Part shown: in pieces, positions 14,904 through 21,536 of the stretch
Layout of the letters: each line of letters begins with the position of its first letter
Position numbering within the stretch: position 1 is the first letter of the stretch
Source of the DNA: Oleiagrimonas sp035690885
GTDB lineage: Bacteria; Pseudomonadota; Gammaproteobacteria; Xanthomonadales; Rhodanobacteraceae
DNA length: 22,908 bases
Direction: 5' to 3'
NCBI GenBank assembly: GCA_035690885.1
Contig: DASSKC010000164.1
Coordinates: 1-22,908 of the forward strand
Position numbers and translations under genes: made by a program
Notes under the pieces: generated by a model
The model's database searches: none
What the model saw: only the letters and a program-made list of their open reading frames with translations
What the model was told of the DNA's origin: nothing

Positions 14904-14908
14904 GTGTT

Positions 14909-15469
14909 TCAAACCTCCTCTTCGGTGGCCGCTGCCAATTGCGCCATTTCCACCCGGGAAAACAGGATCTCCAGAAGCATCAGCACATCATCGCGCGCAC
15001 GCACGTCGGCACTGACCACCGGGATCGACAATCCCAGTTCGGCGGCGCAGCGGTTGTACGCCGCCAACGACGAGGCACCCTCGTCCATGCGTCCGACGGC
15101 AATAACCAGGTGGTCTTCGCCCACCACCTCGACGAAGTGCGACACGTAGTGCCGCATGGTGGCCACCGCATCGTCGCGGCGACCATCAAGGAGCACGATC
15201 ACGCCGACGGCGCCTTTGGCCAGGATCGGCCACATGTACTGGAAACGCGCTTGCCCCGGCGTGCCGTACAGGCGCAGCCTAGAGCCACCTTCGAGCATGA
15301 CTTCGCCGTAATCCATGGCCACCGTGGTGGTGTCCTTGTCGCATTGCTCGCGGTCGTTGTTGGCCACTTCGGTGGCCACGGTTTCGATCTCGCTTACCGC
15401 ACGGATGGCCGTGGTCTTGCCTGCGCCCATGGGCCCGGTGAACACCAGTTTGTATTCGCGTTTCTGCAT
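14909..15469 (-). CDS. Small Ras-like GTPase of the MglA / conservon (COG2229) type
   Basis: A 186-aa P-loop GTPase. G1 is GPMGAGKT (12-19); the switch I region is DTTTVAMDYG (46-55); G3 is YGTPGQ (68-73), in place of the usual DxxG, as in the ATP/GTP-binding proteins of actinobacterial conservons; SADVRARDDV (153-162) marks G5. G4 is abnormal: VGRMD (125-129) instead of N/TKxD, so base recognition may be relaxed or altered. It is followed immediately by its likely partner, the MglB-like gene, and preceded by the 344-aa gene with a 6-bp gap. MglA-type proteins switch cell polarity and act on type IV pili in other bacteria; that role is only a guess here. Confidence 0.85.
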   Translation of the reverse strand: MQKREYKLVFTGPMGAGKTTAIRAVSEIETVATEVANNDREQCDKDTTTVAMDYGEVMLEGGSRLRLYGTPGQARFQYMWPILAKGAVGVIVLLDGRRDDAVATMRHYVSHFVEVVGEDHLVIAVGRMDEGASSLAAYNRCAAELGLSIPVVSADVRARDDVLMLLEILFSRVEMAQLAAATEEEV

Positions 15470-15475
15470 GCCGAT

Positions 15476-16510
15476 TCAGTGCCCCATTCCCAGCGCCGCG
15501 CGCAAGCGGTCGAACAAGCCACCGCCGCCATGATGGCGACGCGATTCGCGTTCACGCGTCGTCGCCACCGGCATCGGCTGCGTCACCTCGAGAATGCCGC
15601 AGCACCCGCAGGCGCGAAGAAAATCGCGTACTGCATCGGGTGATACGCCGAGCATGTCCGCCGCCTCGTCAATCGCCATCGCGCGCTTGCTGAACAAGGC
15701 TGTCAATCGCACATGCGTGATATTCGACGGAATTTTCCCCAGATCCGGCCAACATGTCAGCCGATAGCGCGCATGGGCCGGGTTCTTGCCCAGCGCGGAC
15801 TGCCCGCGCCCGAGCAACCCCATCCGCCAAAGCAGGGCCTCCAGGGCAATCCATTGCTCGCTCGCACCCGCCTCGCCCAGCGGCGTCGAGGACGCCGGCT
15901 CCACGCTGACTTGATGATAGGGAGACGAAAGGTCCGCCAGTGCGCCATCATCGAAACCATCCACCGAGTAGCAACGACCGCGCGGCAAATGGACCAGCAA
16001 CTGGTGGGCATCGACGTTGATGCGCAATATCCGCGCATCCGTGTCGTCCTGGTGATGCAGCTCGCGCAGGATCTCGACCAGTGATCTTGTCTGTGCCGGC
16101 GGCCGCGCATCCGATGCCGCCGGCGCGCGCGACCGGCCCGAGCCTTTGGCGTCGGCTTCGATCTCCGCGGCTATGGCCTCGAGTGCATCAAGAAACTCGC
16201 GCATGCGGATGGGACGGTGCAGGGTCCGGCTCCAGTCCGCCGAACGCGCGTCGACATCGCCAAGTACCAGGCACACGGGGCGTCCCGTCTCGCTCTCGCA
16301 GTGGCGGGCCTGTTCGGCAAACGGGCTGCCGGGAATACACAGCACCACATCCGCGTCGGCCCCGGACACGTGGCGCCAGCCGACGCGGGTGCGGCCGGCA
16401 AAAACATGCAACAGGGACTTGACCAGACTTTCGTCAACGGGAGTCAGGCCCGGCGTGGCGAGCGACAACGTGGGCGACCGGCCCGCGGTCTGCGAAAACA
16501 ATCTGTCCAT
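15476..16510 (-). CDS. Unknown protein: pseudo-receiver plus winged-helix, first gene of the GTPase/roadblock cassette
   Basis: A 344-aa protein I do not recognise. Residues about 12-115 have the strand/helix rhythm of a receiver (ADVVLCIPG, RPVCLVLGD, then LHRPIRMREFLDALEAI like the K-P region) but no clear phospho-acceptor Asp. Residues about 118-140 are a low-complexity linker. Residues 142-255 form a mixed domain (ARILRINVDAHQLLVHLP, QWIALEALLWRMGLLG). Residues about 262-310 look like a winged helix with a helix-turn-helix (DEAADMLGVSPDAVRDFLRACG). The C-terminus is basic and then glycine-rich, ending in an amphipathic LFDRLRAAL. No membrane segment is seen. AAGGGG lies about 12 nt before the ATG. 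It leads the operon, so it may be the input or output partner of the GTPase. It could bind DNA, or use the winged helix for protein contact. Confidence 0.7.
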   Translation of the reverse strand: MDRLFSQTAGRSPTLSLATPGLTPVDESLVKSLLHVFAGRTRVGWRHVSGADADVVLCIPGSPFAEQARHCESETGRPVCLVLGDVDARSADWSRTLHRPIRMREFLDALEAIAAEIEADAKGSGRSRAPAASDARPPAQTRSLVEILRELHHQDDTDARILRINVDAHQLLVHLPRGRCYSVDGFDDGALADLSSPYHQVSVEPASSTPLGEAGASEQWIALEALLWRMGLLGRGQSALGKNPAHARYRLTCWPDLGKIPSNITHVRLTALFSKRAMAIDEAADMLGVSPDAVRDFLRACGCCGILEVTQPMPVATTRERESRRHHGGGGLFDRLRAALGMGH

Positions 16511-16635
16511 TGCCGTGCTTGCCCCTTGCTCCTGTCACGGGGTCGACCGCCCCGAAGGACGAGCCGCACTCCGCCTTGAGATCCCGTAACCGGCTTGTTA
16601 CCGGCTGGAACCGCTGGCGGCGCCACTTGTCAAGA

Positions 16636-16665
16636 AACATACGGCGTGTTTTACACAAATGTCAA
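16636..16665 (-). promoter_or_regulatory. Sigma-70 type promoter of the GTPase/roadblock cassette
   Basis: On the minus strand TTGACA (16660-16665) and TATGTT (16636-16641) are separated by 18 bp, in an AT-rich patch of otherwise GC-rich DNA. The expected transcript would start near 16629, giving a leader of about 120 nt before the ATG at 16510. Confidence 0.65.
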
Positions 16666-16684
16666 CAAAAAGTGAAAAACACGC
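16644..16684. promoter_or_regulatory. 9-bp inverted repeat around the cassette -35 box (candidate operator)
   Basis: GCGTGTTTT (16644-16652) and AAAACACGC (16676-16684) are perfect inverted copies, 32 bp centre to centre (about three helical turns). One lies in the spacer and one just upstream of the -35 hexamer. A regulator dimer or pair bound here would cover the promoter. The regulator is unknown. Confidence 0.45.
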
Positions 16685-16785
16685 AATCGCCCAGCAAAGT
16701 CCATACAACGAGCGGTGTCACGGCCTCCCCCGAAGCGACGCATCACCAGCGTGGTTCATGCTGAACGAGTGTTCGCGGCGATTCC

Positions 16786-16799
16786 TTGACACAGGTCAA
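16786..16799. promoter_or_regulatory. FNR/Anr-like palindrome TTGAC-N4-GTCAA
   Basis: TTGAC ACAG GTCAA is a perfect 5+5 palindrome, one substitution per half from the FNR/Anr consensus TTGAT-N4-ATCAA. It lies about 120 bp upstream of the cassette -35, too far for classical activation. No gene starts at a suitable distance on the plus strand. It may be a chance match. Confidence 0.3.
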
Positions 16800-16822
16800 A
16801 CTTTTTCATGCGCACGCAAAGC

Positions 16823-16851
16823 GGCCGCGCGGACATGATGTCCACGCGGCC
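16823..16851. terminator. Strong hairpin after rplS
   Basis: A 14-bp stem (GGCCGCGCGGACAT / ATGTCCACGCGGCC, one G-U/A-C type mismatch depending on strand, only one base between arms) lies 30 bp beyond the rplS stop. On the rplS strand it is followed by GCTTT, not a full U tract. It most likely ends the rpsP-rimM-trmD-rplS message. Confidence 0.6.
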
Positions 16852-16880
16852 CTTGCAAGCTCAAGATGGATCGGAGCGGC

Positions 16881-17357
16881 TTACTCGGCGGCGGCGGCGT
16901 CGGCGGCCGGCGCCTCGGGGGCGGCGGTTTCAGCCTTGACCTTGGCTTTCTTGGCGTTCTCGCGCTCGGCCTTGGCGGCGGCGGTACGGGCGGCCTTGGC
17001 CTCGGCGGCGGCGGCCACGTCTTCCTTGATGCGGGCGGCCTTGCCTTCCAGACCACGCAGGTAGTACAGCTTGGCGGCGCGGACCTTGCCCTTGCGCTTG
17101 ACCGTGACCGAATCGATGATCTGGCTGTGCGACTGGAACACGCGCTCCACGCCGGTGCCATGCGAAATCTTGCGCACGGTAAAGGCCGAATGCAGGCCGC
17201 GGCTGCGCTTGGCGATGACGACGCCCTCGAACGCCTGCACGCGCTCGCGACTGCCTTCCTTCACCTTCACGTTGACCACCACCGTGTCGCCCGGGCCGAA
17301 CTCCGGCAGCTGACGGGTCATCTGCTCGGTTTCGAACTGTTCAATGATCTTGTTCAT
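16881..17357 (-). CDS. rplS: 50S ribosomal protein L19 with long Ala/Lys-rich tail
   Basis: A 158-aa L19. The core (residues 1 to about 113) is standard: FGPGDTVVVNVKVKEGSRERVQAFEGVVI, FTVRKISHGTGVERVF, VKRKGKVRAAKLYYLRGLEGKAARIKE. E. coli L19 ends near residue 115. Here about 45 residues of low-complexity sequence follow (alanine, lysine, glutamate, then AAPEAPAADAAAAE). L19 sits at the 30S-50S interface, and the tail has no known role. It is last in the rpsP-rimM-trmD-rplS operon, 42 bp after trmD. Confidence 0.97.
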   Translation of the reverse strand: MNKIIEQFETEQMTRQLPEFGPGDTVVVNVKVKEGSRERVQAFEGVVIAKRSRGLHSAFTVRKISHGTGVERVFQSHSQIIDSVTVKRKGKVRAAKLYYLRGLEGKAARIKEDVAAAAEAKAARTAAAKAERENAKKAKVKAETAAPEAPAADAAAAE

Positions 17358-17399
17358 GGCACACCACCAATGTTTTCAGTTTTGGGGCCCGGTATGGCC

Positions 17400-18152
17400 T
17401 CAAGCTTGTTGAGCCGCCAAGTACTCGCGGCGAAATTCGTCCAGCAACGCGCGGGATTCCTTGTCCAGCACGCATCGCGCCAAGAGATCCGGACGTCTCA
17501 GCCAGGTCCGGCCCAACGATTGCTTCCGGCGCCAGCGGCGGATGGCCGCGTGATCGCCCGACTGCAACACCTGCGGAACCGTTCCCAACGCGTCCTCGAC
17601 CGGACGCGTGTAATGGGGACAATCCAGCAGGCCGTCGGAAAACGAATCCTGCTCGGCGGATCGCGCGTCGTTCAACACGCCACCCTGCAAGCGACCGACG
17701 GCATCGATCACGACTGCCGCGGCCAGCTCCCCGCCGGACAGCACGTAGTCGCCGATGGAAATTTCCTCGTCGACCTCATGCGCCAGCAGGCGCTCGTCCA
17801 CTCCCTCGTAACGTCCGCAAAGCAAGGTGATGCGTGGCCTGCCGGCCAGTTCCTGCACCTTGTTCTGCGTCAGCCGCACTCCCTGCGGGCTGAGATAAAC
17901 CACATGCGCCGGTGCTTCCGACGCTTGCCGCACGGCAGCCAACGTGGCGCGCAGCGGCTCGATCATCATCACCATGCCGGGGCCACCGCCAAACGGGCGC
18001 GCATCCACGGTACGGTAATTGCCGCGGGCGTAATCGCGCGGATTCCAGGCCTTGACCTGAAGCAATCCGCGTTCCTGCGCCCGGCCCACCACGCCGATAC
18101 CGACGCTTTGGGCGACAAACTCGGGAAACAGCGTCACGACATCAATGCGCAT
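17400..18152 (-). CDS. trmD: tRNA (guanine-37-N1)-methyltransferase
   Basis: A 250-aa SPOUT-class TrmD, a trefoil-knot dimer that methylates G37 next to the anticodon to prevent +1 frameshifts. Landmarks are MRIDVVTLFPEF at the start, NPRDYARGNYRTVDARPFGGGPGMVMM, VYLSPQGVRLTQ, LLCGRYEGVDERLL and IGDYVLSGGELAA in the SAM-binding knot. The frame is open to 18212, overlapping rimM, but the ATG at 18152 gives the canonical N-terminus with a GAGGGA ribosome site. The gap to rimM is 41 bp. Confidence 0.98.
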   Translation of the reverse strand: MRIDVVTLFPEFVAQSVGIGVVGRAQERGLLQVKAWNPRDYARGNYRTVDARPFGGGPGMVMMIEPLRATLAAVRQASEAPAHVVYLSPQGVRLTQNKVQELAGRPRITLLCGRYEGVDERLLAHEVDEEISIGDYVLSGGELAAAVVIDAVGRLQGGVLNDARSAEQDSFSDGLLDCPHYTRPVEDALGTVPQVLQSGDHAAIRRWRRKQSLGRTWLRRPDLLARCVLDKESRALLDEFRREYLAAQQA

Positions 18153-18193
18153 GATTTCCCTCGTTGGCTGTTGACGGCCGAAGCCGCCATGAA

Positions 18194-18709
18194 TCAGAAG
18201 TCCGGATCCCAATCGATGACGATGCGCCCGGTCTCCATGTCCACATCCTTGATGTATTTCTCCATCACGAACGGCAGCATGCGTTCACGGCTGCCATCGC
18301 GTACCACCAACACGTCGTTGGCACCGGTGGCGACCACATGACTGACTTGGCCCAGCGCCACACCGTCCATGGTCACGACCTGCAAGCCTTCCAGGTCGGC
18401 CCAGTAAAACTCGCCCCGGGCCGGCTCCGGCAGCTGTTCGCGAACGACGCTGATGTCGCTGCCGACCAATGCGGCTGCCGCATCGCGGTCGTCCACATCG
18501 GGCAAGCGCGCCACCAGGCCCTTGCCCTGCTTCCTGCCGTGAACACCATCCACTTCACTGGATTTGCCCGGCGCTGTGTCCAGCTGCCAGGGCTGGTATT
18601 CGAAAATGCGTTCGCGCGGCTCGGTCCAGGATTCCAGCTTGACCTCGCCACTGACACCGAATACCCCGACGATGCGTCCCACCGGGACACGCCGATCGGT
18701 CGTGCTCAT
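18194..18709 (-). CDS. rimM: 16S rRNA processing protein RimM
   Basis: A 171-aa RimM that binds S19 and helps mature the 30S head. The N-terminal RimM domain has VPVGRIVGVFGVSGEVKLESWTEP, and the C-terminal PRC-barrel begins at GEFYWADLEGLQV and ends in LPFVMEKYIKDVDMETGRIVIDWDPDF. It starts 2 bp after the rpsP stop, so the two are translationally linked. Length and order are normal. Confidence 0.97.
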   Translation of the reverse strand: MSTTDRRVPVGRIVGVFGVSGEVKLESWTEPRERIFEYQPWQLDTAPGKSSEVDGVHGRKQGKGLVARLPDVDDRDAAAALVGSDISVVREQLPEPARGEFYWADLEGLQVVTMDGVALGQVSHVVATGANDVLVVRDGSRERMLPFVMEKYIKDVDMETGRIVIDWDPDF

Positions 18710-18711
18710 GC

Positions 18712-18984
18712 TCAGGCGGCGGCCTGTTCTTCGGCCGGAGCCTGCGAACCTGCTTCTTTCAGCAGCGCGCGAACCTTGTCGCTCATCTGCGCGCCCTTGG
18801 CGACCCAGGCGTTGGTCTTTTCCACATCCAGCAGCAGGCGCTTTTCGGCACCCGAAGCCACCGGGTTGTAGTAACCCAGACGCTCGATGTTGCGACCGTC
18901 ACGACGGCTGCGCTGATCAGCCACGACGATGTGATAGAACGGACGGCCCTTGGCGCCGCCACGAGCCAGACGAATACGTACCAT
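18712..18984 (-). CDS. rpsP: 30S ribosomal protein S16
   Basis: A 90-aa S16: MVRIRLARGGAKGRPFYHIVVAD, SRRDGRNIERLGYYNP, LDVEKTNAWVAKGAQMSDKVRALL, with a short Ala/Glu tail. The frame is open 18 codons further upstream, but MVRIRLARGG is the universal start, and a GGAG lies about 10 nt before it. It is first in the four-gene ribosomal operon. Two small hairpins occupy its leader. Confidence 0.98.
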   Translation of the reverse strand: MVRIRLARGGAKGRPFYHIVVADQRSRRDGRNIERLGYYNPVASGAEKRLLLDVEKTNAWVAKGAQMSDKVRALLKEAGSQAPAEEQAAA

Positions 18985-19002
18985 ATGCTTTGAACTCCGA
19001 TA

Positions 19003-19056
19003 TGCCGCGCACGCGGCAGTGGCACGCCTTGCGTGCACAGGGAACGGGGCATTTTA
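19003..19056 (-). promoter_or_regulatory. rpsP leader: -10-like box and two tandem hairpins
   Basis: On the minus strand TAAAAT (19051-19056) could be a -10 box, without a good -35 (CTTTCT). It is followed by hairpin GCACGC-AAG-GCGTGC (19022-19036) and hairpin TGCCGCG-TG-CGCGGCA (19003-19018), both perfect, before the S16 ribosome site. This could be a simple leader or a ribosomal-protein control element. Confidence 0.35.
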
Positions 19057-19071
19057 ACGGAAATCCGCGAA

Positions 19072-19096
19072 AAAGAAAGGCCCCGAAGATTTCTTT
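19072..19096 (-). terminator. Possible ffh terminator
   Basis: AAAGAAA and TTTCTTT (7-bp AT stem, 11-nt loop with CGGGGCC) followed by further T's on the minus strand overlap the ffh stop. The stem is weak, so read-through into rpsP is possible. Confidence 0.3.
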
Positions 19097-20456
19097 AACG
19101 CGGAAAACCGCCCTGGCCCTTCATGGCCTGCAACTGCCGCATCATGCCCTTGCCGCGGCCCTTGCCCATCTTGGACATCATCTTGGACATCTGCTTGTGC
19201 TGCTTGAGCACGCGGTTGACGTCGGCCGGCTGGGTGCCCGAGCCGCGCGCCACGCGGGCACGGCGCGAGCCATTGAGCAGATTCGGAAAGCGCCGCTCCT
19301 TCTTGGTCATCGAGTTGATGATCGCGACCTGACGCTTGATTTCCTTGTCGTTGACGCGCGACTTGACCGACTCGGGCAAGCCCGACACGCCGGGCAACTT
19401 GTCCATCAGGCCGGCCAGACCACCCATGTTCATCATCTGCTCGAGCTGGTCGCGCATGTCGTTGAGGTCGAAGCGCTTGCCCTTGACCACCTTGCGCGCG
19501 AGCTTTTCGGCCTTTTCCTGATCGACCTTGCGCTCGACTTCCTCGACCAGCGACAACACGTCGCCCATGCCCAGGATGCGCTGCGCAACGCGATCGGGAT
19601 GGAACGGCTCCAGCGCATCGGTCTTCTCGCCGGCGCCGAGAAACTTGATCGGCTTGCCGGTGATGTGGCGCACCGACAAGGCGGCACCGCCACGTGCATC
19701 GCCATCGGTCTTGGTCAGCACCACGCCGGTCAGCGGCAACGCGTCGGCAAACGCCTTGGCGGTATTGGCCGCATCCTGACCGGTCATGGAGTCGACCGTG
19801 AACAGGGTTTCGACCGGATCGAGCGCCGCATGCAGCGCCTTGATCTCGGTCATCATCGCTTCGTCGACGTGCAGGCGACCGGCGGTATCGACGATCAGCA
19901 CATCGGCTACTTCGCTGCGCGCGGCGGCCACCGCACTGTTGGCGATGGCGACCGGATCCTGGCTGCCCTCGGACGGGAAAAACGCCACGCCAACTTGTCC
20001 GGCCAGCGTCTTCAACTGCTCGATGGCGGCCGGACGATAGACGTCGCAGCTGACCACCATGACCTTCTTCTTGTGCCGCTCGGTCAGATGCCGCGCCAGC
20101 TTGGCCACGGTCGTGGTCTTGCCGGCGCCCTGCAGGCCGGCCATCAGCACCACCGCCGGCGGCTTGACCGACAGATCGAGCGCTTCGTTGGTTTCGCCCA
20201 TCAGGACCGTCAGCTCGTCGCTGACAATCTTGACCAGCGCCTGGCCCGGGGTCAGGCTCTTGAGCACTTCCTGGCCGACCGCGCGCGCCTGCACGCGCTC
20301 GATCAGCGCCTGCACCACCGGCAAGGCCACATCGGCTTCGAGCAGCGCAATGCGCACCTCACGCAAGGATTCGCGGATATTGTCCTCGGTCAGGCGGCCA
20401 CGACCGCGCAGGCGGTTGACGGTACCGGTAAGACGTTGGCTGAGCGATTCAAACAT
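19095..20456 (-). CDS. ffh: Signal recognition particle protein Ffh (SRP54)
   Basis: A 453-aa Ffh. With 4.5S RNA it binds signal and membrane sequences as they leave the ribosome and delivers them to FtsY. The N domain (1 to about 85) precedes the G domain: GLQGAGKTT (107-115), SCDVYRPAAIEQL, VLIVDTAGRLHVD, LTKTDGDARGGAALS. The M domain (about 300-453) is methionine-rich (MMNMGGLAGLMDKLPG, KQMSKMMSKMGKG). The frame is open to 20549, but the ATG at 20456 gives the universal MFESLSQRL start. A TATAAT at 20484-20489 precedes it closely. It is divergent from ypjD and upstream of the S16 operon. The 4.5S RNA gene is not in this window. Confidence 0.98.
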   Translation of the reverse strand: MFESLSQRLTGTVNRLRGRGRLTEDNIRESLREVRIALLEADVALPVVQALIERVQARAVGQEVLKSLTPGQALVKIVSDELTVLMGETNEALDLSVKPPAVVLMAGLQGAGKTTTVAKLARHLTERHKKKVMVVSCDVYRPAAIEQLKTLAGQVGVAFFPSEGSQDPVAIANSAVAAARSEVADVLIVDTAGRLHVDEAMMTEIKALHAALDPVETLFTVDSMTGQDAANTAKAFADALPLTGVVLTKTDGDARGGAALSVRHITGKPIKFLGAGEKTDALEPFHPDRVAQRILGMGDVLSLVEEVERKVDQEKAEKLARKVVKGKRFDLNDMRDQLEQMMNMGGLAGLMDKLPGVSGLPESVKSRVNDKEIKRQVAIINSMTKKERRFPNLLNGSRRARVARGSGTQPADVNRVLKQHKQMSKMMSKMGKGRGKGMMRQLQAMKGQGGFPR

Positions 20457-20483
20457 GGCGTGGCACGCGTAGGAAAACATCTC

Positions 20484-20489
20484 ATTATA
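20484..20489 (-). promoter_or_regulatory. Likely -10 box of ffh
   Basis: A perfect TATAAT on the minus strand sits 27 bp before the ffh ATG. The best -35 at 17 bp (GCAGAC) is poor. The same CCGCTATAATG context occurs before panD. Confidence 0.45.
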
Positions 20490-20585
20490 GCGGACATCCG
20501 CAAGCCGTCTGCCGGATGCGTCGCAAGCAAACGGGGCAATCGGCCCCATTCACGCGCCACGCGGGCTGTGCCACACTTCCGGGCC

Positions 20586-21383
20586 ATGCCGACCACCATC
20601 CCCGCCATCGTCGCGATCGTACTGTACCTGGGCGCTGCCGCGCTGCTGGCGGCGCCGATTACCGGCTGCCCGCATGCACCACGACGCCTCGGCCTGGGTG
20701 CCGCCGTGATCGCGGTGTTACTGCACGCGTTCGTGCTGCTGGGCGCACATGGCGGCCGGCTGGATCTGCACTTTTTCGCGGCTTTGTCGCTGGTCGCCGG
20801 CGTGGTCGCGGCGCTGACCCTGCTGGTCAACGTGTGGCGCGCGGTGGCGGGATTGGGCGTGATCGTGTTTCCGCTGGCGGCGTTGCTGCTGGCACTGGAC
20901 ATATTCATCGCGCCATCCACGCGGCCGCAGCCGATCGACTGGCAAATCACGCTGCACGTGGCCATCGCGCTGCTGTCCTACAGCCTGCTTTCGATTGCCG
21001 CCGTGCTGGCCATCCTGCTGGCGTTGCAGGAACGCGCGCTGCGTTCACACCACCCGATCCGGCTGGTACAGGCGCTGCCGCCACTGACGCAAACCGAGGC
21101 CTTGCTGTTCCGCCTGATCGCCACGGGCTTCGTCGGCCTGACGCTGACCTTGCTGACCGGCGCGTTGTTCGTGCACGACGTTCTCGGCCAACATCTGGCG
21201 CACATCATCGTTCTGAGCATCATCGCCTGGCTCATCTTCGGCGCCCTGCTCTGGGGCCGTTGGCGGCATGGCTGGCGCGGCACGCGCGCGGTCAACCTGA
21301 CCCTGGCCGGCATGGCCGTGCTGGCGCTGGGATTCTTCGGCTCGAAGTTCGTGCTGGAAGTGATCCTGCAGCACCGGCCCTGA
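20586..21383 (+). CDS. ypjD: Inner-membrane CcsA/CcmC-like protein (YpjD family)
   Basis: A 265-aa membrane protein with about eight predicted segments (near 5-24, 36-54, 62-81, 87-108, 121-147, 172-196, 205-224, 238-260). The second half matches the cytochrome c assembly (CcsA/CcmC) fold: WQITLHVAIALLSYSLLSIA, HIIVLSIIAWLIFGALLWGRW, GWRG and a final GFFGSKFVLEVIL. His residues H124 and H206 are candidate heme ligands. In gammaproteobacteria such a gene commonly sits back to back with ffh, as here. Its exact job is unsettled. The frame is open far upstream (18564), antisense to the ribosomal operon, but only from the ATG at 20586 is the sequence membrane-like. Confidence 0.88.
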   Translation: MPTTIPAIVAIVLYLGAAALLAAPITGCPHAPRRLGLGAAVIAVLLHAFVLLGAHGGRLDLHFFAALSLVAGVVAALTLLVNVWRAVAGLGVIVFPLAALLLALDIFIAPSTRPQPIDWQITLHVAIALLSYSLLSIAAVLAILLALQERALRSHHPIRLVQALPPLTQTEALLFRLIATGFVGLTLTLLTGALFVHDVLGQHLAHIIVLSIIAWLIFGALLWGRWRHGWRGTRAVNLTLAGMAVLALGFFGSKFVLEVILQHRP

Positions 21384-21410
21384 CGTCGATCCGCCGGTCG
21401 TCTCGCCGGC

Positions 21411-21448
21411 GCGCAAGTGCACACGCATGCCTTATCGGCATTTTGCGC
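21411..21448 (+). terminator. Compound hairpin after ypjD
   Basis: ATGCC-TTATC-GGCAT (21427-21441) is followed by TTT and nested in an outer GCGCAA/TTGCGC pair (21411-21416, 21443-21448). It lies 28 bp after the ypjD stop and is a plausible weak terminator. Confidence 0.35.
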
Positions 21449-21468
21449 TTGCGTGCGGCCCCCATAAC

Positions 21469-21515
21469 GTTGTCGGGCAATACGACAACAATCAGGCGCG
21501 TCATCGACACGCGCC
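21469..21515 (+). promoter_or_regulatory. Two tandem 7-7-7 hairpins upstream of gdhA
   Basis: GTTGTCG-N7-CGACAAC (21469-21489) and GGCGCGT-N7-ACGCGCC (21495-21515) are both perfect 7-bp inverted repeats with 7-nt loops, 5 bp apart, ending 21 bp before the gdhA start. They differ in sequence, so they share shape rather than descent. They could be leader hairpins or regulator half-sites. No clear promoter hexamers are seen. Confidence 0.45.
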
Positions 21516-21536
21516 ATTCAATCATGGGAGCCGCAC

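Larger units (their letters stand above)
16511..16880. other. 370-bp intergenic region between the cassette and rplS
   Basis: No gene is seen. It contains, from left to right: the cassette leader with a direct repeat GTAACCGGCTT/GTTACCGGCT at about 16586-16606, the cassette promoter with its inverted repeat, about 100 bp without evident signal, a TTGAC-N4-GTCAA palindrome, and the rplS end hairpin. The piece around 16630-16700 is clearly more AT-rich than its surroundings. Confidence 0.7.

Noticed and set aside
18564..20585. Extension of ypjD upstream by over 600 codons
   Set aside because: It is antisense to rimM, rpsP and ffh; membrane-like sequence begins only at the ATG at 20586.
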